Origin: Parvularculaceae bacterium
Lineage (GTDB): Bacteria; Pseudomonadota; Alphaproteobacteria; Caulobacterales; Parvularculaceae
Direction of reading: 5' to 3'
Length of the DNA stretch: 21,243 nucleotides
Assembly (NCBI GenBank): GCA_004213235.1
Contig: SHAI01000012.1
Span: forward strand, 1-21,243
Shown here: in pieces, positions 1 to 7,793 of the stretch
Layout of the letters: each line of letters begins with the position of its first letter
How positions within the stretch are numbered: position 1 is the stretch's first letter
Program-made: the position numbers and the translations under genes
Notes under the pieces: model-generated
What the model was told of the DNA's origin: nothing
Databases searched by the model: none
Seen by the model: the letters and a program-made list of their open reading frames with translations, nothing else

Positions 1-1443
1 GCACCCTCGGCCAACGCGCAGACACCAAGATTGCTGTCACCCAGTGCGGGCATTCAGGCTGGCAGTGTGTCGATCCCCGATCTGGTCGAACAGGTCTCGC
101 CGGCTGTGGTGAGTGTACTTGTTGAGCGTGAAGTCGAACGTGCCAGAGGGGCGGAATCGTTCGAAGAGTTTTTCCGTTTCCGGTTTGGCGAGCCGTTTGG
201 CAATCGTGGCGCTCCGCGTGGACGGCGCGAACGCGACGATGACGACAATGTACAGCGGATGTCCGCGCAAGGATCCGGGTTCTTTATCGACAATACCGGC
301 CATATCGTCACCAATAATCACGTGATTGAGGGGTCGGACCAAATCAGGATCCGGTTGGCGAATGGCGAAGAGCTCGACGCCGAGCTGGTTGGTGCCGACG
401 CCTTGACCGATTTGGCGGTGATCAAAGTCACGCCGCCGAAACGTCAGAAATTTGTCGATTTCGCGCACGATGTGAATTTACGCGTCGGTGAGACTGTGGT
501 CGCCGTTGGCAACCCCTTTGGTCTTGGCGGTACCGTGACGAGCGGTATTGTTTCTGCCATTGGCGGGGAGAACCGCCAGGGGCAGTTCCTTGATTACATT
601 CAGATTGATGCGCCGATCAATCGCGGCAATTCCGGTGGCCCGACCTTTGATCTTCAAGGGCGTGTGGTCGGGGTGAATACGGCAATTTATTCACCGAACG
701 GTGGTTCTGTCGGGATTGGTTTTGCGATCCCCGCGCGGGTGGCCCGCGCTACCGTCAATCAATTGATCGATGATGGATCCGTAACCCGTGGCTGGCTCGG
801 TGTATCGCTGCGGGAGTTAGACGCCACCTTCGCCGCCGCGATCGGTCGGACCTCCACCAAGGGGGCCTTCATCGAAGACGTTCTTGAAGGGACGCCTGCG
901 GAAAAAGCGGGCCTGCGTGCGGGCGATCTTGTGCTGCGGGTTGATGGACAAGATATCGACGACACGATCGACCTGTCGCGGACTGTTTCCTCCTATACGC
1001 CCGGCGAAAAGGTAAAAGTCGAGTTCGTGCGTGATGGGGAAGACCGCACACTGACCGTTGAACTTGGCAAGCGCGGTAGCGAGGATACGGTTGCCGAAAA
1101 TGATGTCAGTGCGAACGATAACGACACCGATGTTGAGGCTCGCCTTGGTATCAGCGTTGAACCAATGAGTGCGCGTCTGCGCGATGAATTCCGTTTGTCG
1201 GAAGGTGGTGACGACAGTCTGGTTGTCACCGGTGTGTCCCGTGGCGGTGCGGCAGCGGAGGCTGGGTTGCGGCCTGGCATGTTGATCCTGCAAGTCGACG
1301 GGGAGCCTGTTTCCACGCTTGGCGCACTGGAGCGTAAGATTGAAGCTGCAATAAAGGATGGTAAGGACGCTGTTCTTTTACGCTTGCAGGCTGGCGATTC
1401 AAAACGCTTCGCCGCGGTGCCAATCGACGCCGACAGCGAATAG
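1..1443 (+). CDS. degP: HtrA/DegP (Do) family periplasmic serine protease, 5' end outside window
   Basis: Periplasmic trypsin-like protease/chaperone for misfolded envelope proteins. The frame is open from base 1, and the first visible residues (A-N-A-Q) look like the end of a signal peptide with an AxA cleavage site, so the true start lies upstream and the TTG at 31 is not the start. The catalytic triad is visible: His in TNNHVIEG (codon 319-321), Asp in ALTDLAV (409-411), Ser in NRGNSGGP (631-633). Two PDZ domains follow, roughly 790-1070 (GTPAEKAGLRAGD) and 1135-1430 (GGAAAEAGLRPGM). An Arg/Asp-rich stretch (around 220-255) before the protease core fits the flexible LA loop of DegP-type enzymes. 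It is followed by a two-component pair in the same direction, which suggests an envelope-quality role. Family call is secure; exact paralogue (DegP, DegQ or MucD-like) is not. Confidence 0.95.
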   Translation, partial: APSANAQTPRLLSPSAGIQAGSVSIPDLVEQVSPAVVSVLVEREVERARGAESFEEFFRFRFGEPFGNRGAPRGRRERDDDDNVQRMSAQGSGFFIDNTGHIVTNNHVIEGSDQIRIRLANGEELDAELVGADALTDLAVIKVTPPKRQKFVDFAHDVNLRVGETVVAVGNPFGLGGTVTSGIVSAIGGENRQGQFLDYIQIDAPINRGNSGGPTFDLQGRVVGVNTAIYSPNGGSVGIGFAIPARVARATVNQLIDDGSVTRGWLGVSLRELDATFAAAIGRTSTKGAFIEDVLEGTPAEKAGLRAGDLVLRVDGQDIDDTIDLSRTVSSYTPGEKVKVEFVRDGEDRTLTVELGKRGSEDTVAENDVSANDNDTDVEARLGISVEPMSARLRDEFRLSEGGDDSLVVTGVSRGGAAAEAGLRPGMLILQVDGEPVSTLGALERKIEAAIKDGKDAVLLRLQAGDSKRFAAVPIDADSE

Positions 1444-1549
1444 ATCAAATCGCTAACAGCCCGGTTAAATTTGTTGTTGGGCGCGGAGAAAATTTTGCGG
1501 TGAGCCACCTGGTCGCGCTATTGCACGGCTTCGGTGGTGCGCCGCCCGG

Positions 1550-1587
1550 CCCCTTCCGAAAAGATAAGGAAAAAGAGGGGCAATTTT
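1550..1587 (+). terminator. weak terminator-like hairpin after the protease gene
   Basis: CCCC (1550-1553) plus TTCC (1554-1557) can pair with GGAA (1568-1571) and GGGG (1577-1580), leaving a bulge of about five bases on the 3' side. The sequence CAATTTTG follows. The stem is imperfect and the T-run only four bases, so this is a tentative call placed about 110 bp after the protease stop codon. Confidence 0.25.
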
Positions 1588-1653
1588 GATCTGCGCATTT
1601 GTGCCAATTGCAATAGATTTGCGTCAAAAGCGATGGAATTTATATTTTACGGC

Positions 1654-1689
1654 ACCTATTTCTGCGTGCCTGGACAGGCCAAAATAGGT
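1654..1689. repeat. nested inverted repeat
   Basis: ACCTATTT (1654-1661) is the exact reverse complement of AAATAGGT (1682-1689). Inside it GCCT (1668-1671) mirrors AGGC (1676-1679) around a four-base loop. No T-run follows, so it does not look like an intrinsic terminator; it could be an operator or an RNA stem. Confidence 0.4.
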
Positions 1690-1850
1690 TTCGGCACGAG
1701 GTAACTAAAGTCAGTACACTTATGAAAAAATTGAGGCGCGTTTAATGTCACTGTGAATAATGTGTACTAGAAAAATTACGGTGACCGAGGTGCGCTGGCC
1801 AAAGGGTGCTGGCAAGATGATGCCGGAAGCGGGAAAGAGTCGACCCGTTT

Positions 1851-1934
1851 CCTGTGGTTTGTGCCCTGTGGTTTGTGCCCTGTGGTTTGTGCCCTGAAAT
1901 TTGTGTCTTATAATTTGCGTCGTGTGCTTTGCGC
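1851..1934 (+). repeat. 14-bp tandem repeat array with progressive decay
   Basis: Three identical copies of CCTGTGGTTTGTGC (1851-1864, 1865-1878, 1879-1892) are followed by three increasingly diverged copies: CCTGAAATTTGTGT (1893-1906), CTTATAATTTGCGT (1907-1920) and CGTGTGCTTTGCGC (1921-1934). The core TTTGYG persists through all six. A seventh, very degenerate unit may run to about 1948. The array ends about 37 bp before the response-regulator ATG. It is a minisatellite by structure; whether it binds a protein or only reflects slippage cannot be told from sequence. Confidence 0.9.
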
Positions 1935-1971
1935 CTAATTCTACGTCACGCAATATGTGATGAGGTAAAAG

Positions 1972-2652
1972 ATGCGTCTACTGCTGATTGAGGATGATGT
2001 CGAGGCTGCCGCGCAACTTGCCAAATTTTTGCGTAATGCCGGCCATGTCGTTGATCATGTCATGGATGGCGGCGATGGCGTATCCATGGCGGCAGCTGGC
2101 GGTTATGATGTTTATGTCATTGATCGTATGCTGCCGACAATGGGCGGCACGGAAATTTTAACCCGACGTCGTGACGACGGTGATGAGACACCGGCTTTGT
2201 TTCTTTCAGCGCTGGGCGAAGTTGGTGATCGCCTGACGGGATTTAAGGCCGGTGCGGATGATTATCTCGTCAAGCCTTATTCATATGAGGAATTGTTGGC
2301 GCGGCTGGAGGTATTGGGCAAGCGCCGTGGTACGCCGTCAAATGTGACGACCCGTTATGCGGTTGGTGGTCTTGAGATAGATGTTTTGACACGCACAGCG
2401 CGCCGCGATGGGCGCAAGATCGACCTGCAGCCGCGTGAGTTTCGTTTGCTGGAATATCTTATGCGCCATGGAGGTCAGGTGGTGACACGCACCATGCTTC
2501 TGGAAAATGTTTGGGAATATCACTTTGATCCGCAAACAAATGTTATAGATGTTCACATATCCCGTCTGCGTGCGAAGATCGATAAAGGTTTTGAAAAGAA
2601 GCTTCTAAAGACTATTCGCGGTGCTGGGTATAAGATCACCGACGCGGGCTGA
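1972..2652 (+). CDS. OmpR/PhoB-family response regulator
   Basis: DNA-binding transcription regulator activated by phosphorylation from the adjacent kinase. Residues 1-120 form a receiver domain: acidic pocket E7/D8/D9, phospho-acceptor D51 in YVIDRMLP, switch Ser S79 (FLSALGE) and conserved K101 in YLVKPYS. Residues about 128-222 form a winged-helix trans_reg_C domain, with the recognition-helix region VIDVHISRLRAKID and a terminal IRGAGYKI motif typical of the family. At 226 aa it has standard length. The ATG at 1972 is supported by GAGG at 1962-1965, seven bases upstream. The kinase gene follows on the same strand about 93 bp later, so they are probably co-transcribed. The unusual repeat-rich leader suggests its own regulation. 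Target genes cannot be inferred. Confidence 0.95.
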   Translation: MRLLLIEDDVEAAAQLAKFLRNAGHVVDHVMDGGDGVSMAAAGGYDVYVIDRMLPTMGGTEILTRRRDDGDETPALFLSALGEVGDRLTGFKAGADDYLVKPYSYEELLARLEVLGKRRGTPSNVTTRYAVGGLEIDVLTRTARRDGRKIDLQPREFRLLEYLMRHGGQVVTRTMLLENVWEYHFDPQTNVIDVHISRLRAKIDKGFEKKLLKTIRGAGYKITDAG

Positions 2653-2745
2653 CACTGATACTGCTAGCGGTTAAAGGTATTGTGCTATCGGAATTTCAGA
2701 CAAAGCGACTGGGTTTGTGGCATTAGATGGGTAAATGACGTCAGC

Positions 2746-4341
2746 ATGAATGCACCGTCAGACAAAAACGAGAAAACCAGTCGTTCAAAGATTGGGGGTT
2801 GGACCCGTCAGCCGCACCGAGACAAGTCGGCGGGGCGAATATTCGTAACTCGACTTTTACGTACAACGGCGTTTCGATATACCGGTGTGTTCTTGCTGGT
2901 CTTCGCGGTGTCTGTCGGCATGTTGGCGACGCTATTTTATCAAGCGACATTTTCCGTTGTTGATCGGCAGACAGATGAAATTATCGATCAGGATATATCC
3001 GTTTTAACAGAAGTGTTTGTCAGTGACGGTCCAGGTACGCTCCGCCGGTTGATCCGGGAGCGTGCAGCCTGGCGCGATGATGGCATTTACATGATGATCG
3101 GTGCGCCATCCGGTGCCCTGCTTGCCGGCAACCTTACCGCCCTTCCACTAGAGGCGTTGCGCGCCGGTGAGGGTTTTTTCAACTTTACCTATGAGCGTAC
3201 GAAAGTTGATGCCGCGCGCCGGGAGGTCGGTGAAGAAACACGCCAGGCCCGCGGCAAGCTTCGCCGGTTCAAAGTGTCACCTTATGCGAATACGTCCTTT
3301 TTAGTTTTTGTCGCGCGCGATATTTCAAGCCGTGAGGCATTACGCCAACGCTCGCAGGAACAACTGACCCGGATTGGCGGCATTACAATAATGCTTGGTT
3401 TGATAATCGGGTTGGTGTTTTCGCGATCACTTTTGATGCGCGTCGACGTACTAAATCGAACTGCGCGCGCGATTAGGGATGGTGATTTATCAAAGCGCAT
3501 TACTCTGAGGGGGTCGGGTGATGAGCTCGATCACCTGTCGGAAAACCTTAACGCCATGCTCGATCAGATTGAGCGATTAATGAGTGGGATGCGCGAAGTA
3601 TCAGATAATATCGCGCATGATTTACGTTCGCCGCTGACACGGATCCGCACACGGCTTAATAATGCATTGCAGGCAAGTCCAGCGGAAAAGGACGAGGCGT
3701 TGCGCGCGACACTTGAAGATGCTGAACGCATGGTGACAACCTTCAATTCGCTTTTATCCATTGCACGGATCGAGTCGGGTGAAGGTATTGGTGCCATGGA
3801 AATGGTCAATCTTGCGGCGATTGCGGAGGAGATGGTGGAGCTTTATGAGCCAGCTGCGCAAGATGCTGGATACGCATTGATCCTGGATGTTTTATCCGCG
3901 CCGAATGTTCGTGGCTCGCGCGCACTCATCAGTCAAGCGCTCGCAAACATGTTGGACAATGCGTTGAAATATGCGGTGGGCGGATCAAGAATAGCTATTT
4001 GTGTTGGTGTAACAAAAACTGGATGTGCGAAATTAGGTGTCGCCGATGACGGCCCCGGAATTCCTCCGCCGGACCGTGAGGATGTCTTAAAGCGGTTCAT
4101 TCGTCTGGAGCGCAGCCGAACGACAACCGGAAGCGGCCTTGGTTTGTCGCTGGTTAGCGCTATCGCCCGGGCGCATCATGCGAGTTTGCATCTGGGTGAC
4201 GGCCTCGCCGCACCGCAAGGGTTGGAAATTGAAACTTCAGCTGACGTTTCTCCAGGTGATGCATCTAAGGATGTTGCATCTCCTGGCAGTGCTAGGCGCG
4301 GGCTGAAAATTCAATTGATTTTTGAGACGGCTAATGGCTGA
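2746..4341 (+). CDS. HAMP-domain sensor histidine kinase
   Basis: Inner-membrane sensor kinase, presumed partner of the preceding response regulator. With the ATG at 2746 the protein is 531 aa: TM1 about 44-64, a periplasmic sensor region of about 145 residues, TM2 about 211-228, HAMP about 229-280, HisKA with the phospho-accepting H291 in NIAHDLRSPLTRIR, then HATPase_c with N-box NMLDNALKYA (401-410), G1 box VADDGPGIP (432-440) and G2 box TGSGLGLSLV (461-470). A Ser/Gly/Asp-rich stretch (about 498-520) lies near the C terminus. The frame is open upstream to a TTG at 2680, but the bases before that give an implausible, too-close ribosome site; 2746 itself has no clear Shine-Dalgarno, so the start is uncertain. 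The sensed signal is unknown; proximity to the protease gene suggests envelope state. Confidence 0.93.
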   Translation: MNAPSDKNEKTSRSKIGGWTRQPHRDKSAGRIFVTRLLRTTAFRYTGVFLLVFAVSVGMLATLFYQATFSVVDRQTDEIIDQDISVLTEVFVSDGPGTLRRLIRERAAWRDDGIYMMIGAPSGALLAGNLTALPLEALRAGEGFFNFTYERTKVDAARREVGEETRQARGKLRRFKVSPYANTSFLVFVARDISSREALRQRSQEQLTRIGGITIMLGLIIGLVFSRSLLMRVDVLNRTARAIRDGDLSKRITLRGSGDELDHLSENLNAMLDQIERLMSGMREVSDNIAHDLRSPLTRIRTRLNNALQASPAEKDEALRATLEDAERMVTTFNSLLSIARIESGEGIGAMEMVNLAAIAEEMVELYEPAAQDAGYALILDVLSAPNVRGSRALISQALANMLDNALKYAVGGSRIAICVGVTKTGCAKLGVADDGPGIPPPDREDVLKRFIRLERSRTTTGSGLGLSLVSAIARAHHASLHLGDGLAAPQGLEIETSADVSPGDASKDVASPGSARRGLKIQLIFETANG

Positions 4342-4564
4342 AGAGGAGTTACGCGAGCGAAAAAATCCAATGCTAGGACTGAATGTCAGCGGCAAAAAAT
4401 TCGTCGTCCGATAGGCCCGTTGCAGGGTAACCTTCAGCGGGTGACTTGCATCAGCGACAAAATCAGCGCTTCTCTTTAACTTTATATCGTGAGTGCCGCG
4501 CCTCAATGGCCGCGGTTACCGTTTGTGCTTGAGGCACAGGAATAAAAATATATGGGGTGATGAA

Positions 4565-4849
4565 ATGAGTAAGACTGAATTCATTGCGCATGTGGCGGCG
4601 GCTGGTGATTTGTCTAACGCGGAAGCGAAGCGCATGGTCGAGCTTGTTTTTGGTGAGATCGAAAACGGCTTAAAGCGCGCTCGACAAGACGGTAAACTGA
4701 CTATTGGTACGCTCGGAACATTCACGATTACAGACCGGCCAGCGCGCACGGGCCGGCATCCTCGGACGGGTGAAGAGATTAATATTGCGCCGTCCAAAGG
4801 GCTCCGTTTTCGACCTGCCGCCTGTTTGAAGGCGGCCGCTGGATGCTAG
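4565..4849 (+). CDS. HU/IHF-family DNA-binding protein, divergent
   Basis: Small histone-like protein of 94 aa, the usual HU length. The N-terminal helical half (MSKTEFIAHVAAAGDLSNAEA) and the DNA-binding arm RPARTGRHPRTGEEI (58-72) are clearly HU-like. Deviations: the normal GFGTF turn is GTLGTF (48-53), and the C-terminal FKPGK segment is FRPAACLKAAAGC, with a cysteine at the end. These changes suggest a secondary HU paralogue rather than the main chromosomal HU. The ATG at 4565 is preceded by GGGG at 4554-4557 (seven-base spacing); the frame is open further up to 4493 but that extension is not HU-like. It stands alone, about 220 bp after the kinase stop and with a different-strand gene downstream. 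Confidence 0.9.
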   Translation: MSKTEFIAHVAAAGDLSNAEAKRMVELVFGEIENGLKRARQDGKLTIGTLGTFTITDRPARTGRHPRTGEEINIAPSKGLRFRPAACLKAAAGC

Positions 4850-5110
4850 TCAGGACCGTTTAATGTCGTAGCGAATTTCACTTGAGCCGCTGATGTTTGT
4901 ATCCTGATTATTCAAGCGTATCCTGTCGTGTAGGCATGGTGGAGCGTTTTTTACGTGATGCCAGCTGATTCCATCTGTGGCTTTGAGGTGGCGCGTGGCT
5001 GACGAAAACATGGCTGTATACAGAATGTCAGCGGTTATGGTTTGCCGATGAGAGTAAACGATATAATTGTGACCCCGCCCCGAGATCTTTGCCGGGCAAA
5101 CCTTTTGTGC
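4850..5110. other. non-coding gap between the HU gene and the AI-2E/PerM gene
   Basis: Convergent gap of 261 bp with no supported gene. The octamer GTATCCTG occurs twice with a 19-bp period (4899-4906 and 4918-4925). A short TTTGCCGGGCAAA stem near 5089-5101, followed by CCTTTT, is terminator-like only in a weak sense. Confidence 0.5.
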
Positions 5111-6235
5111 TCAGCTCGAGGTTGAAGATTTGTCCAAATGGCCGTGGCCGATTGGCGCTATTTCACCATTGTCGGATAATAAAACGGCAATCGGGCGTGT
5201 TGCATTAAATTGCGTGAAAATGATCATTATGGTAACCGTTATCGGAACCGCCATAAGCGCACCGGCAAAGCCCCAGATTGCGCCCCAAACGCCAAGTGAC
5301 AACAATATGATCAACGGGCTTAGATTAAGGGTGCGACCAATCAATCTCGGTTCGATCAGCGAACTCATGGTTTGCTCCGCTCCTACTAATAGGCCGAGCG
5401 TGATTGCTGCTTTTTGAAGGCCGCCGCCATCGGGCTGTACGAGGGCAAGCGTTACCGGCAGGGTGATTGCACTGATTGCGCCGACGATAGGAATGTAATT
5501 GAGCACGAAGATTAAAAGAGCCCAAAAGCCGGCAAAGTCGACATTGGTCAGGCGTAAGATCGTATAGCTGATCCCGGCGGTGATCAGGTTAGTCAGTGTT
5601 TTTACCGTAATATACTCGCCGACCATCGACCCAATTTGGGAAATGGTGTCGTTTACGGCGGCACGCTGGCTGTCGTTATGCGTTAGCAAGGCGATCTTGC
5701 TGAAAATTCGCCCGCGTTCTAATAACATAAAAGCCGTATAAAGAAATATCGTCACAAAGTTGGATGTGAGCGATTGGGCTGATTGACCAACTTTCTGCAG
5801 CGCGGGATTGATTAACTTAAGTCCAGTTGCGCGGATCGTCTCGATCGCGACAACAAAGTCTTCAGGGATAACCCCGAGCCCGCGTAAATAAGACATCGAT
5901 TTAGATGTAATCAGGCTGAGCCTGTTTTCGTATTCGGGCCATGCCGTGATAAGAGCCTCTACATTACTCCGAATAATTTCGACAAAGATGATCGTTATGA
6001 AACCAATCAAGCTAAAAGCGACAAGATAACACACGAAGTTTGGCAGGAAACGACCAATGAGAGGGCCATTTTTGATAGTCTCTTTAAGGGTGTAAATCAG
6101 AAAACAAGCAAAACACGCCGCGATAAGAGGGATTAAAATGCCCCGCGCCACGTAAGCAAAATTGAGCAAAAGCGTGGCTGCCCCCAGCCAATAAAACAGT
6201 CTTGCTGGACCGGGTGATGTCAGTGTGCGGGTCAT
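5111..6235 (-). CDS. AI-2E/PerM-family membrane transporter
   Basis: Polytopic inner-membrane protein of the AI-2E exporter (UPF0118/PerM) family, 374 aa with the ATG at 6235. Hydrophobic segments appear near residues 13-30, 30-50 and 65-85, and several more lie in the C-terminal half. The family signature region IEPRLIGRTLNLSPLIILLSLGVWGAIWGFAGALMAVPI is present near the end. The chosen start has AAAGAGAG about seven bases upstream on the minus strand; the frame runs back another 106 codons but that part has no transmembrane or family features and would overlap pabB on the other strand. Members are often annotated as autoinducer-2 exporters, but many have unknown substrates (some are Na+/H+ antiporters), so the substrate is open. 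It is divergent from the pab operon across a 151-bp region containing two palindromes. Confidence 0.88.
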   Translation of the reverse strand: MTRTLTSPGPARLFYWLGAATLLLNFAYVARGILIPLIAACFACFLIYTLKETIKNGPLIGRFLPNFVCYLVAFSLIGFITIIFVEIIRSNVEALITAWPEYENRLSLITSKSMSYLRGLGVIPEDFVVAIETIRATGLKLINPALQKVGQSAQSLTSNFVTIFLYTAFMLLERGRIFSKIALLTHNDSQRAAVNDTISQIGSMVGEYITVKTLTNLITAGISYTILRLTNVDFAGFWALLIFVLNYIPIVGAISAITLPVTLALVQPDGGGLQKAAITLGLLVGAEQTMSSLIEPRLIGRTLNLSPLIILLSLGVWGAIWGFAGALMAVPITVTIMIIFTQFNATRPIAVLLSDNGEIAPIGHGHLDKSSTSS

Positions 6236-6288
6236 TGGGATCTCTCTTTGGGAATATTTTAGGCCTGTTTGCACGGCGGGGCCAAGCG

Positions 6289-6300
6289 GAAAAGCTTTTC
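6289..6300. promoter_or_regulatory. 12-bp perfect palindrome in divergent promoter region
   Basis: GAAAAGCTTTTC is a perfect palindrome midway between the divergent starts at 6235 (minus) and 6387 (plus). Its position fits an operator shared by both genes, but the binding protein is unknown and a chance palindrome is possible. Confidence 0.3.
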
Positions 6301-6315
6301 GCGCCATGACAGCTT

Positions 6316-6332
6316 GAGGCAGTTCTTGCCTC
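6316..6332. promoter_or_regulatory. inverted repeat upstream of pabB
   Basis: GAGGCA (6316-6321) and TGCCTC (6327-6332) are exact reverse complements separated by GTTCT. It lies 55-70 bp before the pabB ATG and overlaps TTGAGG (6314-6319), a possible -35 element with GATATC (6338-6343) as a poor -10 at 18-bp spacing. Could be a repressor site or an RNA hairpin. Confidence 0.35.
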
Positions 6333-6386
6333 TGTCCGATATCAACGATAATCAGGTCTATGACTGTAACCCATTGCTGATACTTC

Positions 6387-7793
6387 ATGCCGATTGTTGA
6401 ACTTCCCTGGATACCACCGCGTGACGCCTTCAGGCGTCTTGATATGCGTGCGCCGAATGTATTTTTGTTTGATTCCGGTGATAAAGCGGTCACCGATGGG
6501 TGGGCATTCTTGGTCGCGGAACCCAGTCGTTTATTGGAATATCGTGGCGGCAAAGTGCTTATCGACGGGCAAACCAGTGATGTCCCTCCGTTGACGGCAT
6601 TACGGACATTTCAACGATCTGCGCACAGCCGTAACGCTGATCAAAGAAAAAATGCCGTGCCAGATACCTTCGGGGATAGATGGCCGCCGTTTTGTTCCGG
6701 AATTGCCGGGTTTGTCGGCTATGAAGTTGGCGGCGCACTGGAGCCCGGTGCGACTGGCCCCCAATCCCCACATGAACTTCCGGATATGGTGTTTGGCGAT
6801 TTTGATGCTGTCGCGGCATTTGATAAGGATGCGAAGCGTTTATTTATCACCGGGCGTGATCGCGCGGCAATTGAACGTCATCAGGCGCGTATGTCGTCTC
6901 TTGGTACATCAAGAACACCGCTACCGAAAATCGCCCTTCAGGGGACTAACTTTTCTGAACAATCATATTGTGATGCTGTCACCGAAGTGCGACGAAGAAT
7001 ACTTTTGGGTGAAGTTTATCAAGTAAATATTTCACAACAGATATATCTGCAGTCGGAAAATATTGTTCATGATGGTGACTTGTTTGATGCGATTACGGAA
7101 CAGAGTTCATCAAAATTCTGTGCAGTTCTGCGAACGCAGGATGGGTCTATTATTTCGAACTCGCCAGAGCGTTTCTTCCGTCTCCGCAATACGGCTTCCG
7201 GGCGGCAAATCATCACAGACCCCATAAAAGGAACCCGTCCGCGTCACCCTGATCCCGTTGCCGACAAAGCAGCAGCGCGCGAATTGATAGAAGATCCCAA
7301 AGAGCGCGCAGAAAATATAATGATTACAGACCTTCTGCGTAACGACCTATCAAAGATATGTAACGACACAAGTGTGAAGGAAGATTATATTTGCAAGGTC
7401 AAGAGCTATTCTAACGTACACCATCTCGTTTCTCGAATCTCGGGATATCTCGGGGAAGGGGCAGGAGCAATTGACGCCCTGGCGGGTTTATTTCCATGTG
7501 GTTCAATTACGGGGGCACCGAAGATTGCCGCCATGCAGGCGATTGCATCTATTGAAGGTGTTGGTAGAGGGCCATATTGCGGCGCGATCGGTTATGTCGA
7601 TGATGGCGGTGACGCAGAGTTCTCTGTTGCGATCAGAACGCTTGTTCTTAATGCGGATGGAAAACGTATGACGACGGCGGTCGGCGGCGGCGTGACATAC
7701 AAATCGGTGCCGCAGCTTGAATATCAAGAAAGCCTTGCAAAGGCGCAGGGAATATTAGGTCCGCTCCGGCTAGGGAATGCTTTCGGCGCATGA
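6387..7793 (+). CDS. pabB: Aminodeoxychorismate synthase component I (PabB)
   Basis: Converts chorismate plus ammonia (from the PabA glutaminase) into 4-amino-4-deoxychorismate, the first step of p-aminobenzoate and folate synthesis. 468 aa. The C-terminal chorismate-binding domain starts near residue 190, with FSEQSYCDAVTEVRRRILLGEVYQVN, then PIKGTRPR (279-286). The Lys at 281 distinguishes PabB from anthranilate synthase, which has PIAGTRPR; in E. coli PabB this Lys is the catalytic nucleophile. Further conserved segments are DLLRNDLSKIC, GSITGAPK (372-379) and GPYCGAIGY. The N-terminal domain is of TrpE/PabB type. The ATG at 6387 has no good Shine-Dalgarno, but an in-frame ATG at 6360 is closed by a stop at 6378. 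Its last four bases (ATGA, 7790-7793) overlap the pabA start, so the two subunits are translationally coupled. Confidence 0.94.
   Translation: MPIVELPWIPPRDAFRRLDMRAPNVFLFDSGDKAVTDGWAFLVAEPSRLLEYRGGKVLIDGQTSDVPPLTALRTFQRSAHSRNADQRKNAVPDTFGDRWPPFCSGIAGFVGYEVGGALEPGATGPQSPHELPDMVFGDFDAVAAFDKDAKRLFITGRDRAAIERHQARMSSLGTSRTPLPKIALQGTNFSEQSYCDAVTEVRRRILLGEVYQVNISQQIYLQSENIVHDGDLFDAITEQSSSKFCAVLRTQDGSIISNSPERFFRLRNTASGRQIITDPIKGTRPRHPDPVADKAAARELIEDPKERAENIMITDLLRNDLSKICNDTSVKEDYICKVKSYSNVHHLVSRISGYLGEGAGAIDALAGLFPCGSITGAPKIAAMQAIASIEGVGRGPYCGAIGYVDDGGDAEFSVAIRTLVLNADGKRMTTAVGGGVTYKSVPQLEYQESLAKAQGILGPLRLGNAFGA

Larger units (their letters stand above)
1444..1971. other. 528-bp non-coding region between protease and response regulator
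   Basis: No convincing gene. It holds a weak terminator-like element just after the protease gene, a nested inverted repeat (1654-1689), a 7-bp inverted pair AGTACAC (1713-1719) and GTGTACT (1762-1768), and a 14-bp tandem array (1851-1934). Between the two 7-bp arms lies a weak promoter-like pair: TTGAGG at 1731-1736 and AATAAT at 1756-1761, 19 bp apart, which is longer than ideal. If that promoter is real, the tandem array lies in the 5' untranslated leader of the response regulator. Minus-strand open frames here are low-complexity translations of the repeats. Confidence 0.6.

Noticed and set aside
1720..1953. 77-aa minus-strand open frame across the 14-bp repeats
   Set aside because: Its repetitive Thr/Gln/His-rich sequence is just the translation of the tandem DNA repeat; no start context or domain support.
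6236..6553. N-terminal extension of the PerM-family protein
   Set aside because: The extra 106 codons have no membrane segments or family match, would overlap pabB, and a good ribosome site supports the ATG at 6235.
6387..7793. Anthranilate synthase (TrpE) as an alternative for pabB
   Set aside because: The sequence has PIKGTRPR, typical of PabB, not PIAGTRPR of TrpE, and the next genes are pabA and pabC.
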